Counted from the first letter of the stretch, positions 1 to 7,442 are shown. The stretch is DNA of 17,584 nt from an uncultured Clostridia bacterium (GCA_946637575.1 CAMPBJ010000004.1:1-17584); one strand, 5' to 3'. Program-made: numbers and translations. Notes: generated by a model not told the origin, from the sequence alone.

Positions 1-243
1 GTCTTTTTAAGACGACTTGCGATAGACAGGGTCAATAAAAAGGGGATAAGAACTAACGCCGAAACCGCGATAGGTAAGGAGTTTTTCTTAAAGTACGACG
101 AAGAAGAGGGCGTTTTTACCATAAAGGTAAACGGCATAACTTACGGCGTAAGATCCGAAACCGACGGCGAACTTAAAGACGGCGGGAAAGTTTTGGTTAC
201 AGGTTTAGAGGGAAATAAATATATTGTAAAGGAGATAGAATAA
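1..243 (+). CDS. NfeD-like protein, C-terminal end (partial)
   Basis: The window opens inside this gene; 80 codons are read in frame 1 up to a TAA at 241-243. The visible part carries a short OB-fold-like segment with the pattern found at the C-terminus of NfeD proteins: an ETAIGKEF start, alternating strands, a central G-x-x-Y-x-V, then DGGKVLVTG and a final hydrophobic strand (KYIVKEIE). NfeD proteins are small membrane proteins whose soluble C-terminal domain is thought to work with SPFH/stomatin partners. The next gene is such a partner and starts directly after this stop codon, which is the classic NfeD-SPFH pair and the main support for the call. The membrane part lies upstream of the window. 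Confidence 0.7.
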   Translation, partial: VFLRRLAIDRVNKKGIRTNAETAIGKEFFLKYDEEEGVFTIKVNGITYGVRSETDGELKDGGKVLVTGLEGNKYIVKEIE

Positions 244-1122
244 ATGTCACCTATTTTAGTAGTTTTGATCGTACTTGCGGTAGTGGTGTTTTTTATCATC
301 GTGCTTTCCGTAAGAATCGTAAGGCAATCGACCGCGGTCGTTATCGAAAGACTCGGTAAGTTTCACAGGCTCTTAAACACGGGCATACACTTTATCGTTC
401 CGTTTATCGACAGGGCGGTCGGCGGACCGATAAGTTTAAAAGAGAGAGTCGCGGACTTCGCTCCGCAACCCGTTATCACGAAAGATAACGTTACGATGCA
501 GATAGACACCGTAGTGTACTTTCAGGTAACCGACGCGAAACTTTTTACTTACGGCGTTGAAAATCCGATAAGGGCTATCGAAAACCTTACCGCGACGACG
601 CTGCGTAACCTCGTCGGCGAATTAGAACTCGACGGCACGCTTACGTCGAGAGATACCGTAAACTCCAAGATGCGCATCATTTTGGACGAAGCGACAGACC
701 CCTGGGGAATAAAGATAAACCGCGTCGAGTTAAAGAACATACTTCCCCCGAAAGACATACAGCAGGCGATGGAAAAGCAGATGCGCGCCGAACGTGAAAG
801 GAGAGAGGCGATCTTAAAAGCGGAAGGTGAAAAGCGCAGTAACATTTTGGTCGCCGAAGGTGAAAAGGAATCTATGATACTTCGCGCGGAAGCAAAAAAA
901 GCCGCGATGATCGCGGAGGCGGAAGGTCAGGCGCAGGCGATAAAGATGATAAACGACGCGAACCCCAACCCCGCTTATTTAACGCTCAAAGGGTACGAGG
1001 CGTTAAAAGTCCTTGCGGACGGCAACGCCACGAAGATCGTAGTTCCGAGCGAAATACAGAACGTTACGGGACTTTTGGCAAGTCTTAAAAGCGTTGTGGA
1101 AAAGGACGAAGAAAAAAAATAA
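244..1122 (+). CDS. SPFH/band 7 (stomatin/QmcA-like) membrane protein
   Basis: The 292-residue product has the normal stomatin/QmcA layout: one N-terminal membrane segment (about residues 4-24), then the band 7 domain (about 27-180) opening with the typical RQSTAVVIERLGKF motif. A long Ala/Glu/Lys-rich coiled coil follows (about 180-235). Within 190-233 it contains four 11-residue repeats (ILKAEGEK, ILVAEGEK, ILRAEAKK and MIAEAEGQ are the cores), as expected of an SPFH hendecad rod. Such proteins assemble into large membrane rings and organise membrane microdomains or proteases; the exact client here is unknown. The start ATG abuts the NfeD-like stop codon and has AAAGGAG at 228-234, nine bases upstream, so the two genes are co-translated. 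A strong terminator follows. Confidence 0.9.
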   Translation: MSPILVVLIVLAVVVFFIIVLSVRIVRQSTAVVIERLGKFHRLLNTGIHFIVPFIDRAVGGPISLKERVADFAPQPVITKDNVTMQIDTVVYFQVTDAKLFTYGVENPIRAIENLTATTLRNLVGELELDGTLTSRDTVNSKMRIILDEATDPWGIKINRVELKNILPPKDIQQAMEKQMRAERERREAILKAEGEKRSNILVAEGEKESMILRAEAKKAAMIAEAEGQAQAIKMINDANPNPAYLTLKGYEALKVLADGNATKIVVPSEIQNVTGLLASLKSVVEKDEEKK

Positions 1123-1136
1123 AAGGATAAACTCTT

Positions 1137-1164
1137 TCGGGCGCAATTTTTTGCGCCCGATTTT
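1137..1164 (+). terminator. Rho-independent terminator after the SPFH gene
   Basis: A perfect 10-bp stem (TCGGGCGCAA at 1137-1146, TTGCGCCCGA at 1151-1160) with a TTTT loop is followed by TTTT at 1161-1164. It lies 14 bases after the SPFH stop codon. It ends only six bases before the next start codon, so the downstream gene cannot have its own promoter between the two. Confidence 0.85.
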
Positions 1165-1170
1165 ACTGAA

Positions 1171-2556
1171 ATGCTTGAATTCAAAAGACTTGACGGCACA
1201 GAACCGTTTTTGAAAGAATACTTTAATCTAGCGAACGAAAAAATCTGCGATCTTTCGGTAGGCGTTCGCTTTATGTGGCGGAACGATTATAAGGTGGACT
1301 ACGCTTTTTATAACGACACGCTTATATTAAAAGAAAACAACGGAAAACTAAAAGACGGGTTCTATTTTCCGATAGGAAAGGACGTTTCTTCCGCGCTCGA
1401 TAAAATCGAAGAATACGCGTTAAAGAAGAGAATACCGCTTACTTTTTGTTACCTTAGCGAGGAAAAAGCGGAGTTTTTATCCCGAAGATATGAAAAGTCC
1501 GTTTCGGAATACGACAGGGACTGGAGCGATTATATCTACGACGCGGAAAGTTTCAAATCGTTTTCGGGGAAAAAGTACAGCGGACAGCGAAACCATATAA
1601 ACAAGTTTAAAAAAAATTATCCCGACTACGTTTTTAGGGAACTGAAAAGCGAAGATACGGGGACGATGCTTGCCTTTTTAGAAGAGCATAAAAACACGGT
1701 CGAAAACTGGGACGACGAAAAAAAAGAAGAAGAAAAACTGACCGCCGACTACGTTGAAAACGCGTTTTCGTTAAAGCAGAAGGCGGGCGGAATATTCGTG
1801 GAAAATAAACTTGTAGGCATGTCGATAGGCGAGATAATAGGCGACACGCTTATAGTACATATCGAAAAGGCGCTTAAAAGTTACGAGGGGATATACCCAA
1901 CCCTTGCAAACGCGTTCGCGAACGCCTTTTCGGAGAACGCAAAGTATATAAACCGCGAAGAAGACTGCGGCGAAGAGGGGCTAAGGATATCCAAAACGCA
2001 GTATCACCCGATCGAGATCAGAAACAAGTACGTTTTAAGAGCGGAAACGGAAGAAAACGCGGTGGCGGGTATCGAAAGTTTTAGCGCGGACGACCTTACG
2101 GTCGCAACGATAAAGAAAGAAGATTCGCCCTCCTATTTTGCGCTGTATACGGACGAAACGGTAAATAAGTTTTACGGCTACGATTATAGGCAGGACTTAA
2201 AGGGAGAGCCTACCGAAGAATATTTTTACGAGTTTCAGGAAGGGTTAAAGAAAAGCGAGGGGGAGTACTCCTTCGCGGTGAAAAGAAAAGACGAGTTTTT
2301 AGGCGAAATAGTAGCCTACGATTTTAAGTACGACGGCTCTTGCGCGATAGGTTTCAGGTTTTTTAAAGAATACTGGGGAACGGGCGTTGCGACGAAGACC
2401 GTTACGGCTACGGTGAAAAAATTAAAAGAAGTCGGCGTAAAAATCGTCCGCGCGTGGGCAAAAAAAGAAAACGCGCGGTCTATCCGACTTCTTCTAAAAA
2501 CGGGGTTTAATAAAACGCGCGAAGACGACGAGTTTTTCTACTACGAAACGGAGTAA
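1171..2556 (+). CDS. DUF2156 - GNAT acetyltransferase fusion protein
   Basis: The 461-residue product has two parts. Residues 1 to about 290 match the DUF2156 family (phosphatidylglycerol lysyltransferase C-terminal-like, itself a double-GNAT-type fold): KKYSGQRNHINKFKKNYP at about 134-151, IEKALKSYEGIYP at about 231-243, and NREEDCGEEGLR at about 261-272. Residues from about 308 onward are a RimJ/RimL-like GNAT N-acetyltransferase, with an acetyl-CoA loop region around YWGTGVATK (about 400) and the usual ENARSIRLLLKTGF ending. By analogy one half may use aminoacyl-tRNA and the other acetyl-CoA; the substrates are not evident. No Shine-Dalgarno is seen. The ATG lies just behind a terminator hairpin, but the product start fits the family. 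A PucR-type regulator follows three bases later. Confidence 0.85.
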   Translation: MLEFKRLDGTEPFLKEYFNLANEKICDLSVGVRFMWRNDYKVDYAFYNDTLILKENNGKLKDGFYFPIGKDVSSALDKIEEYALKKRIPLTFCYLSEEKAEFLSRRYEKSVSEYDRDWSDYIYDAESFKSFSGKKYSGQRNHINKFKKNYPDYVFRELKSEDTGTMLAFLEEHKNTVENWDDEKKEEEKLTADYVENAFSLKQKAGGIFVENKLVGMSIGEIIGDTLIVHIEKALKSYEGIYPTLANAFANAFSENAKYINREEDCGEEGLRISKTQYHPIEIRNKYVLRAETEENAVAGIESFSADDLTVATIKKEDSPSYFALYTDETVNKFYGYDYRQDLKGEPTEEYFYEFQEGLKKSEGEYSFAVKRKDEFLGEIVAYDFKYDGSCAIGFRFFKEYWGTGVATKTVTATVKKLKEVGVKIVRAWAKKENARSIRLLLKTGFNKTREDDEFFYYETE

Positions 2557-2559
2557 AAT

Positions 2560-3402
2560 ATGGCGTATGAAGTAAAAAAGGACGAAAGCGGAAAACTTGC
2601 CGTGTTTAAGGACGGCAAGTATATCGGCGCGGTCGCGGAAAACGGCGATCACGGGCGAAGAAGTAATTCGCCGCTATATAGCGTGCTTTTCGGTACGGCG
2701 ACGGAAGAAGAGTTAAACGTCGCGAAAAAGATATTAGGGAACGACAGCGCCGTTGTTATGAAACTCTTAACGGACGGCGGCAAAGAAAAAGAGATCGAAA
2801 ACTTTCTTGAAAACTATTTGGGGAAGAGCGAAACGCTCGTTAAAACGGGGGACGGGGTGTTTTCTATCGTAAAGACGGTGAGAGATTCGGAAGAAAAAAA
2901 CTCGCCCGAGATTTTTGCGGAAATACTGTCGCAAGCCTTTTTGGAAGAGTTCGGGGAAAGCGTTAAGATCGGACTCGGTTCTATCGTAAAGGACGCGGAA
3001 GGGCTTGCCGAGTCGAACGCGCAAAGCGATACCGCGTTGCGTTTAGCCGAAAAAAAGCACGCGGAAGGCAACGTGTTTTCGTATAAAAACTTCGTTTTAA
3101 CCAAGGTCGCGGCGGAGATGACGAAAGAAGAGGCGAAAACGCTGCTGTATTCGATAATGTGCGGAAAATCGCTCGATATTTTTCAAAACGCGGAACTTCT
3201 TAAAACCGCAAAGACTTTTTTAAAGTGTAACCTTTCTTTAAGCGAGACGGCAAGAAAACTGTTTTTGCACCGCAATACGCTCTCATATAGGTTAAGGATA
3301 ATAGAACGCGTGACGGGGCTTGATATAAAGGACTTTAAGGGGGCTTCGGTGTTTAACTTTGCGGTTGAACTTTTCGACAGATTAAACGAAAAGGAAGACT
3401 AA
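2560..3402 (+). CDS. PucR/CdaR-type helix-turn-helix regulator
   Basis: The 280-residue product ends in a PucR C-terminal helix-turn-helix (about 214-262: TAKTFLKCNLSLSETARKL, then LHRNTLSYRLRIIERVTGLD), which is diagnostic of this family of transcription factors. The segment VKIGLGSIVKDAEGLAES and onward (about 135-180) resembles the degenerate GGDEF-like domain that precedes the HTH in PucR/CdaR proteins. The first 100 residues are not recognised and lack a clear known sensor domain, so the signal it reads is unknown. GGAG at 2550-2553, six bases before the ATG, supports the start. It is translationally linked to the DUF2156-GNAT gene upstream. Its TAA shares four bases (CTAA) with the stop of the convergent gene. 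Confidence 0.8.
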   Translation: MAYEVKKDESGKLAVFKDGKYIGAVAENGDHGRRSNSPLYSVLFGTATEEELNVAKKILGNDSAVVMKLLTDGGKEKEIENFLENYLGKSETLVKTGDGVFSIVKTVRDSEEKNSPEIFAEILSQAFLEEFGESVKIGLGSIVKDAEGLAESNAQSDTALRLAEKKHAEGNVFSYKNFVLTKVAAEMTKEEAKTLLYSIMCGKSLDIFQNAELLKTAKTFLKCNLSLSETARKLFLHRNTLSYRLRIIERVTGLDIKDFKGASVFNFAVELFDRLNEKED

Positions 3403-3710
3403 ACCGCGTTACCGCTCTCAAAATAACTATTCAAAGTCGCAACGACCGTAAGGTCGGCGACTTTTTTTATGGGCGAAAACGCGTCGGGTTTTATAACGCC
3501 CGCACTTTCTCCGCCTTTGCCGAACCCCATAAAGCCTTCTATGATCGGCAAAACGCTTTTTAAGTCGAAAGAAGAGAGCGTTTTTCCAAGATCGAAAGAG
3601 TTTTCGGAAAGTTTGGACAAAAAAGCGGATATTCCGTCCGACTTTCCGTCTAAAAAAATATCGAGTATCGCTTTTAGGATTTCCATAACATTATATAATA
3701 TGCTCCGCAT
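3399..3710 (-). CDS. Small protein of unknown function (103 aa)
   Basis: I do not recognise this family. The product is predicted soluble and mainly helical at the N-terminus (EILKAILDIFLDGK), with a glycine-rich middle (GFMGFGKGGESAG) and an ending of LTVVATLNSYFES. Codon choice (GAC, GCG, AAA, ATA, TTC) matches neighbouring genes, which is the main reason to accept it over the opposite-strand 82-codon frame at 3469-3717. Two starts are possible: ATG at 3710 or ATG at 3686 (95 aa, MEILKAIL). Neither has a Shine-Dalgarno. TATTAT at 3695-3700 (minus strand) lies eight bases before the 3686 ATG, so a nearly leaderless start there is plausible. Its stop overlaps that of the PucR-type gene by four bases. 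It diverges from another small unknown gene at 3743. Confidence 0.6.
   Translation of the reverse strand: MRSILYNVMEILKAILDIFLDGKSDGISAFLSKLSENSFDLGKTLSSFDLKSVLPIIEGFMGFGKGGESAGVIKPDAFSPIKKVADLTVVATLNSYFESGNAV
3434..3468 (+). terminator. Terminator of the PucR-type gene, inside the opposing ORF
   Basis: On the plus strand AAGTCGC (3434-3440) pairs with GCGACTT (3457-3463), and CGACC (3443-3447) with GGTCG (3452-3456) around a GTAA loop with a two-base AA bulge. Seven T's end the element (3462-3468). It sits about 30 bases past the PucR-type stop codon, so it is a good plus-strand terminator. The same bases are codons of the minus-strand gene at 3399-3710. Confidence 0.75.
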
Positions 3711-3720
3711 AATATAATAT
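3690..3720. promoter_or_regulatory. Divergent promoter region between two small genes
   Basis: This AT-rich segment holds TATAAT-like boxes on both strands: TATAAT at 3713-3718 on plus, placing transcription start near 3725 ahead of the AAGGAG at 3732-3737; and TATTAT (3695-3700) or TATAAT (3690-3695) on minus. Between them is a short perfect inverted repeat, TATGC-TCC-GCATA (3699-3711), which could be an operator. No convincing -35 box was found for either direction. Confidence 0.4.
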
Positions 3721-3742
3721 TGAAAAAAGTCAAGGAGTTTTT

Positions 3743-4012
3743 ATGCGAGATTTTAAGGATTTTAAGGGCGACGGCAAGGGGAAAGAGAGCGTCGGGGGTA
3801 CGGATTTCGTGTACAAAATGGCAGAAAAGTTCAACGGCAGAAGCCCCGCGGAACTTTACGGCGCGGTGATCGAAGAGGCGAAAAAAAGAAAGAAAGCGGG
3901 AACTCTTTCAAATCAGGAGATAGACGCGTTCTATTCTGCGTTAGCGCCGATTTTGGACGACGAAAAGAAAAAGATGCTCCAAAAGGTGATAGAAAAACTG
4001 AAAAAAATCTAA
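3743..4012 (+). CDS. Small helical protein of unknown function (89 aa)
   Basis: The 89-residue product is charged and lysine-rich. After a glycine-rich start (DGKGKESVGGTD) it appears to be a run of helices: DFVYKMAEKFNGRSPAELY, VIEEAKKRKKAGTLSN, EIDAFYSALAPILDDEKKK, LQKVIEKLKKI. No signal peptide, membrane segment or known motif is visible, so no function is proposed. AAGGAG at 3732-3737, five bases before the ATG, makes the start secure. It is divergent from the 103-residue unknown gene and convergent with the cysteine desulfurase-family gene, sharing the four bases CTAA at the stops. A regulatory or scaffold role with its divergent neighbour is possible but unsupported. Confidence 0.75.
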   Translation: MRDFKDFKGDGKGKESVGGTDFVYKMAEKFNGRSPAELYGAVIEEAKKRKKAGTLSNQEIDAFYSALAPILDDEKKKMLQKVIEKLKKI

Positions 4013-5130
4013 CGCCTTTTTATGCTCTTTACCGCCGAAAGAAAGGTTTCGATATCCCGTCTGCCGTTCTGTACGGCAAGACTTACGCGGACAAGCCCGC
4101 CCTCCGTCGTGTTTAAGAGTCTGTGATAAAGCGGCGCGCAATGAAGTCCTGCCCTTACGGCGATATCGTACTTTTCGTTTAAAATATCCGCGATCTCAAA
4201 AGACGAGAACCCGTCCACCGAGAACGCGACGATTCCCGCGGGGTTAGGCTCGGAGTAGACCTTAAACGCTTTTTCGTTTTTAAGTTCGTCGATAATTTTC
4301 GCGCTTGCGCCATTAAGATACTCCGAAAACTCCGCGATATGCGAAAACGCGTACTTCGCGCCGACGGAAAGCGACGCGATCGCGGGTAAGTTAAGCGTTC
4401 CGGATTCAAGCCTTTCGGGGTACTCTTCCGGCTGCTTTAACGAAAAAGAATTAGTACCCGTCCCCCCGAAAAGCAAGGGCGAAACTTCGGTTTTTTCGTC
4501 GAACGACAAAACCCCGCTCCCCATAATGCCGCAAAGACCTTTATGCCCCGCGAAAGCGAGCATATTTATCCCGTTTGAAAGCGACAGTTTAACGTGTCCG
4601 CCGCCTTGCGCTCCGTCCACGAGATATTTTACGTTTAAGGGCTGCAAAAACTCTCCGATTTTCTTTACCGGCAGCGTCTTTCCCGTAACGTTTGAAACCG
4701 CGGTCGTTACGACGAGGTAGGTTTTATCCGTGATTTTTTCCTTTATCGCGGAAAGAATATCCTTATCCGCGGACTCCTCTACTATATCGAGCGAAATAAC
4801 GCCGTTTTCTTTTAAAAAGTGCAACGGGCGGAGAACGGAATTATGTTCGTAAGCGGTGGTTATGACGTGCCCGCCGCGTTTTACCGTGCCGAAGATCGCA
4901 AGGTTTAACGCTTCCGTGCAATTTTTGGTGAAAATAACGCGTTCTTCCGTGCAGTTCAGTTCTTTTGCGAAAGTTTCGCGCGCGGAATAGACGATGCGTT
5001 CCCCGGCGAGCGAAAGCCTGTGTCCGCTCCTCCCGGGGTTTGCCGAAAGGTGGCGCATCACGGTCTCGGCGTATTCTAAAGATTCGTTCGGCTTAAAACC
5101 GCCCGTCGCGGCGTTATCTAAATATATCAT
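4009..5130 (-). CDS. Cysteine desulfurase-family protein (class V aminotransferase fold)
   Basis: The 373-residue product is a full-length PLP enzyme of the NifS/IscS/SufS superfamily, closest in pattern to the clostridial 'cysteine desulfurase family protein' group (TIGR01977-like). Visible landmarks are the N-terminal YLDNAATG, His96 (AYEHNS) stacking on PLP, Asp172 and Gln175 (VDGAQ), the Schiff-base Lys197 (AGHKGLCG), Arg326 for the substrate carboxylate, and the persulfide-forming Cys331 (RAGLHCAPLYH). All residues needed to remove sulfur (or selenium) from cysteine or selenocysteine are present. The start has CGGAGGTG (5133-5140 on the plus strand) three bases before the ATG. It is divergent from a DUF3343 protein, a likely sulfur/selenium carrier partner. 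The stop overlaps that of the plus-strand gene by four bases. Confidence 0.88.
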   Translation of the reverse strand: MIYLDNAATGGFKPNESLEYAETVMRHLSANPGRSGHRLSLAGERIVYSARETFAKELNCTEERVIFTKNCTEALNLAIFGTVKRGGHVITTAYEHNSVLRPLHFLKENGVISLDIVEESADKDILSAIKEKITDKTYLVVTTAVSNVTGKTLPVKKIGEFLQPLNVKYLVDGAQGGGHVKLSLSNGINMLAFAGHKGLCGIMGSGVLSFDEKTEVSPLLFGGTGTNSFSLKQPEEYPERLESGTLNLPAIASLSVGAKYAFSHIAEFSEYLNGASAKIIDELKNEKAFKVYSEPNPAGIVAFSVDGFSSFEIADILNEKYDIAVRAGLHCAPLYHRLLNTTEGGLVRVSLAVQNGRRDIETFLSAVKSIKRR

Positions 5131-5226
5131 AGCACCTCCGTAACAAAAAGAAATAAATAAGACATAATATATTTTATAGGCAGTTTTGCGCGAATATTCC
5201 GCGTAAGACTTTACGAAGGAGAAAAT

Positions 5227-5484
5227 ATGGATTACGTCGTGATAGCGTCGCGCACCAGAACGGGCGCGATCAAGATATCGAAAATAATGCTTAGCGCGGG
5301 CGTCGAAAACAAGGTGATAAACACCCCGAAAGAAGCGGGGGTGGGTTGCGGACTTTCGGTCGCGATCAGGGAGCGGGACTACAAAAAAGCAAGAATCGCT
5401 TTATACCCGTACGCGGGCGAATCGGGGTACGCTTTCTTTTCGGTAAAGGAAAGTTTCGGCAAAAGAACCGTAAAGCGAATTTAA
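5227..5484 (+). CDS. DUF3343 putative Se/S carrier-like protein
   Basis: The 85-residue product matches the DUF3343 pattern: YVVIASRTRTGAIKISKIM, then GVENKVINTPKEAGVGCGLSVAI, with one conserved Cys (residue 41) in the GCGLS motif. Members are small ferredoxin-like or SirA-like proteins proposed to carry selenium or sulfur on that cysteine. The divergent gene encodes a cysteine desulfurase-family enzyme, which could load it; that link is inference from context. AAGGAG (5216-5221) ahead of the ATG fixes the start. The 96-base divergent region 5131-5226 must hold promoters for both genes, but I could not assign convincing -35/-10 pairs; it contains CGCG-AATATTC-CGCG as a weak inverted repeat. 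Confidence 0.8.
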   Translation: MDYVVIASRTRTGAIKISKIMLSAGVENKVINTPKEAGVGCGLSVAIRERDYKKARIALYPYAGESGYAFFSVKESFGKRTVKRI

Positions 5485-5495
5485 CTTAAAAACAC

Positions 5496-5524
5496 TTGCG
5501 CACGGGCTTTTTTCGTGGTAAGAT
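5496..5524 (+). promoter_or_regulatory. Probable promoter for nth
   Basis: TTGCGC (5496-5501), a 17-base spacer and TAAGAT (5519-5524) with an extended -10 TG one base upstream. Expected transcription start is about 5531, only about four bases before the nth ATG at 5535. This fits the absence of any Shine-Dalgarno and implies a very short or absent leader. Confidence 0.5.
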
Positions 5525-5534
5525 TATTCTATCT

Positions 5535-6164
5535 ATGGATAGAAAGACCGCAAAAGAAATCGTCGGTATTTTAAGCGAAAACTTTAAGGACGTACCGGCA
5601 TTAAAATTCAAAAGCGAATACGAACTTCTGGTCGCGGTGATACTCTCCGCGCAATGCACGGACGAACGGGTAAACAAAGTTACCGCCGAACTGTTCAAGG
5701 AATTCAATACCCCCGAAAAGATGATAACGCTTTCCGCCGAAGAACTCGGCAAAAAGATCTACTCCTGCGGGTTTTACAGGACGAAAGCGGAACATATTCT
5801 GTCCGCCTCAAAAGATATAATCGAGCGGTTCGGGGGCAAAGTTCCGAACGAAAAAGAAGATCTTATGACGCTTGCGGGGGTTGGCAGAAAGACTGCGAAC
5901 GTGGTGTACTCCGTGGCGTTTAAGGGCGACGCCATCGCGGTGGACACGCATGTTTTCAGGGTAAGTAACAGGATCGGGCTCGTGAACGAAAAGGACGTTT
6001 TTAAAACCGAGCAGTCGCTTATGGAGATATTAGATAAAAAAGACTGGTCGAGAGCGCACCACTTTTTGATATACCTTGGCAGAAGTTACTGTAAGGCGGG
6101 AAAGCCCGACTGCGAAAACTGCCCCATAGGCAAACTTTGCGAAAAGAAAATAAAGGTAAAATAG
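5535..6164 (+). CDS. nth: Endonuclease III (DNA glycosylase/AP lyase)
   Basis: The 209-residue product is a complete base-excision repair glycosylase that removes oxidised pyrimidines and cleaves the abasic site. The helix-hairpin-helix TLAGVGRKTANVV is at about 112-124 with the catalytic Lys119. Asp137 lies in AVDTHVFRV. The C-terminus carries the [4Fe-4S] cysteines at 186, 193, 196 and 202 with the canonical C-x6-C-x2-C-x5-C spacing. I chose the ATG at 5535 (MDRKTAKEI) over an upstream TTG at 5496, because the upstream codons overlap the promoter and are not family-like. There is no Shine-Dalgarno. obg follows with no spacer. Confidence 0.95.
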   Translation: MDRKTAKEIVGILSENFKDVPALKFKSEYELLVAVILSAQCTDERVNKVTAELFKEFNTPEKMITLSAEELGKKIYSCGFYRTKAEHILSASKDIIERFGGKVPNEKEDLMTLAGVGRKTANVVYSVAFKGDAIAVDTHVFRVSNRIGLVNEKDVFKTEQSLMEILDKKDWSRAHHFLIYLGRSYCKAGKPDCENCPIGKLCEKKIKVK

Positions 6165-7427
6165 ATGTTTATAGACAGAGCGAAAATAACCATAAAAGCG
6201 GGAGACGGCGGATCGGGGATCACGTCCTTTATTCACTACAAGGGTAAAGTGGGCGGCGGACCTGACGGCGGAGACGGCGGAAAAGGCGGCGATATAATAT
6301 TTGTCGCGGACAAGCACTTATCCACGCTTGCGGATTATTACTATAAAACGAAGTTTTTCGCCGAAAACGGATCTAACGGCGAGCCGAAGGAGTGTTTCGG
6401 CAAGTCCGGGAAAGACCTTGTGCTTAAAGTTCCGCTCGGCACGGTGATAAGAGATAGGGAAACGGGGCTTATAATCGCGGACATGTTCTACGACGGTATG
6501 AAAAAGACCGTGCTTTTCGGCGGAGAAGGCGGAAAGGGGAACGCGAGATTTAAAAACGCGAGAAGACACGCCCCCCATTTTTCGCAGACGGGCGAGAAGA
6601 CCGACAGTAAACAAGTTCTGCTCGAATTAAAGAGCATCGCGGACGTGGGGCTCGTTGGGTTTCCGAACGTCGGAAAGTCCACGCTTTTAGGTAAACTTAC
6701 CAACGCGAAACCGAAGATAGCGAACTATCACTTTACCACTCTTTCCCCGAACCTCGGCGTTTGCACTTATTACGACGATCAGTTCGTGATCGCGGATATA
6801 CCGGGGCTTATCGAGGGCGCGTCGGACGGCGCGGGGCTCGGTACGGAGTTTTTACGGCATATCGAAAGAACGCGTATGCTCGTTCACGTCGTCGACGTTT
6901 CGGGCGTAGAGGGGAGAGATCCTTACGAAGACTACAAAAAGATAAACGCCGAACTTAAAAAATACGGAAAAGAAGTTTACGGGTTAAAGCAGATCGTAGT
7001 TTTAAATAAGACGGATATCGCCGGCGCGGAAGAGAAAGCAAAAGAGTTTAAAAAGAAACTCCGCGGAAAGCACGAAGTTGTCGAAATGTCCGCAATAACA
7101 GGCGCGAATATCGACGAACTTAAAGGGAAGATTGTCGAAGTCTTAAAGACCTTGCCCCCCTTAAAACCGTTGGAGTACGAAGAGTTCGAGTACAAAAAAC
7201 CCGAAAAGTTAGAGTACGAGATTTTAAAGGAAGGCGAGACCTTCGTTATCGTCGGAACGCTCGTGGACGTTTTAAAGCGCAACGTCGTTATGGACGATAT
7301 GCAGTCGCTTGCCTACCTTCACAAAGTCCTTCGCGACAGGGGGATAATAAAAGAATTGCGGGAAATGGGCGCGACAGAAAAATCGACGATCATCATCGGT
7401 GGCGAAGCGTTCGAGTTATTAGATTAA
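6165..7427 (+). CDS. obg: Obg GTPase (ribosome assembly/stress)
   Basis: The 420-residue product has all three Obg domains. The glycine-rich Obg fold is at 2-157, including GGGPDGGDGGKGGD at 30-43. The GTPase domain (158-330) has G1 GFPNVGKST at 165-173, G3 DIPG at 211-214, G4 NKTD at 281-284 and G5 SA at 309-310. The C-terminal OCT domain runs from about 345 to the end. Obg binds the large ribosomal subunit and is essential in most bacteria. The ATG follows the nth TAG with zero spacing, so the pair is an operon; AAAGG upstream is a modest ribosome-binding site. The OCT domain is a feature typical of Firmicutes-type Obg. Fully intact. Confidence 0.97.
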   Translation: MFIDRAKITIKAGDGGSGITSFIHYKGKVGGGPDGGDGGKGGDIIFVADKHLSTLADYYYKTKFFAENGSNGEPKECFGKSGKDLVLKVPLGTVIRDRETGLIIADMFYDGMKKTVLFGGEGGKGNARFKNARRHAPHFSQTGEKTDSKQVLLELKSIADVGLVGFPNVGKSTLLGKLTNAKPKIANYHFTTLSPNLGVCTYYDDQFVIADIPGLIEGASDGAGLGTEFLRHIERTRMLVHVVDVSGVEGRDPYEDYKKINAELKKYGKEVYGLKQIVVLNKTDIAGAEEKAKEFKKKLRGKHEVVEMSAITGANIDELKGKIVEVLKTLPPLKPLEYEEFEYKKPEKLEYEILKEGETFVIVGTLVDVLKRNVVMDDMQSLAYLHKVLRDRGIIKELREMGATEKSTIIIGGEAFELLD

Positions 7428-7442
7428 AAGGAGAAAGTAAAA

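Noticed and set aside
3469..3717. 82-codon plus-strand frame opposite the small gene 3399-3710
   Set aside because: It lies over the plus-strand terminator, has poor codon choice for this genome, and has no ribosome-binding site; the minus frame matches host codon use.
3690..3720. AT-rich palindromic stretch as an attachment site or insertion scar
   Set aside because: No flanking direct repeats or integrase or transposase gene; divergent promoters explain it better.
4060..4082. TGCCGT-TCTGT-ACGGCA hairpin near the end of the cysteine desulfurase-family gene as a plus-strand terminator
   Set aside because: No T-run follows it on either strand, and it lies in well-conserved coding sequence.
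6230..6295. Repetitive GGCGGA-rich tract resembling a short tandem repeat
   Set aside because: It encodes the conserved glycine-rich loops of the Obg fold (GGGPDGGDGGKGG), so the repetition is explained by the protein.
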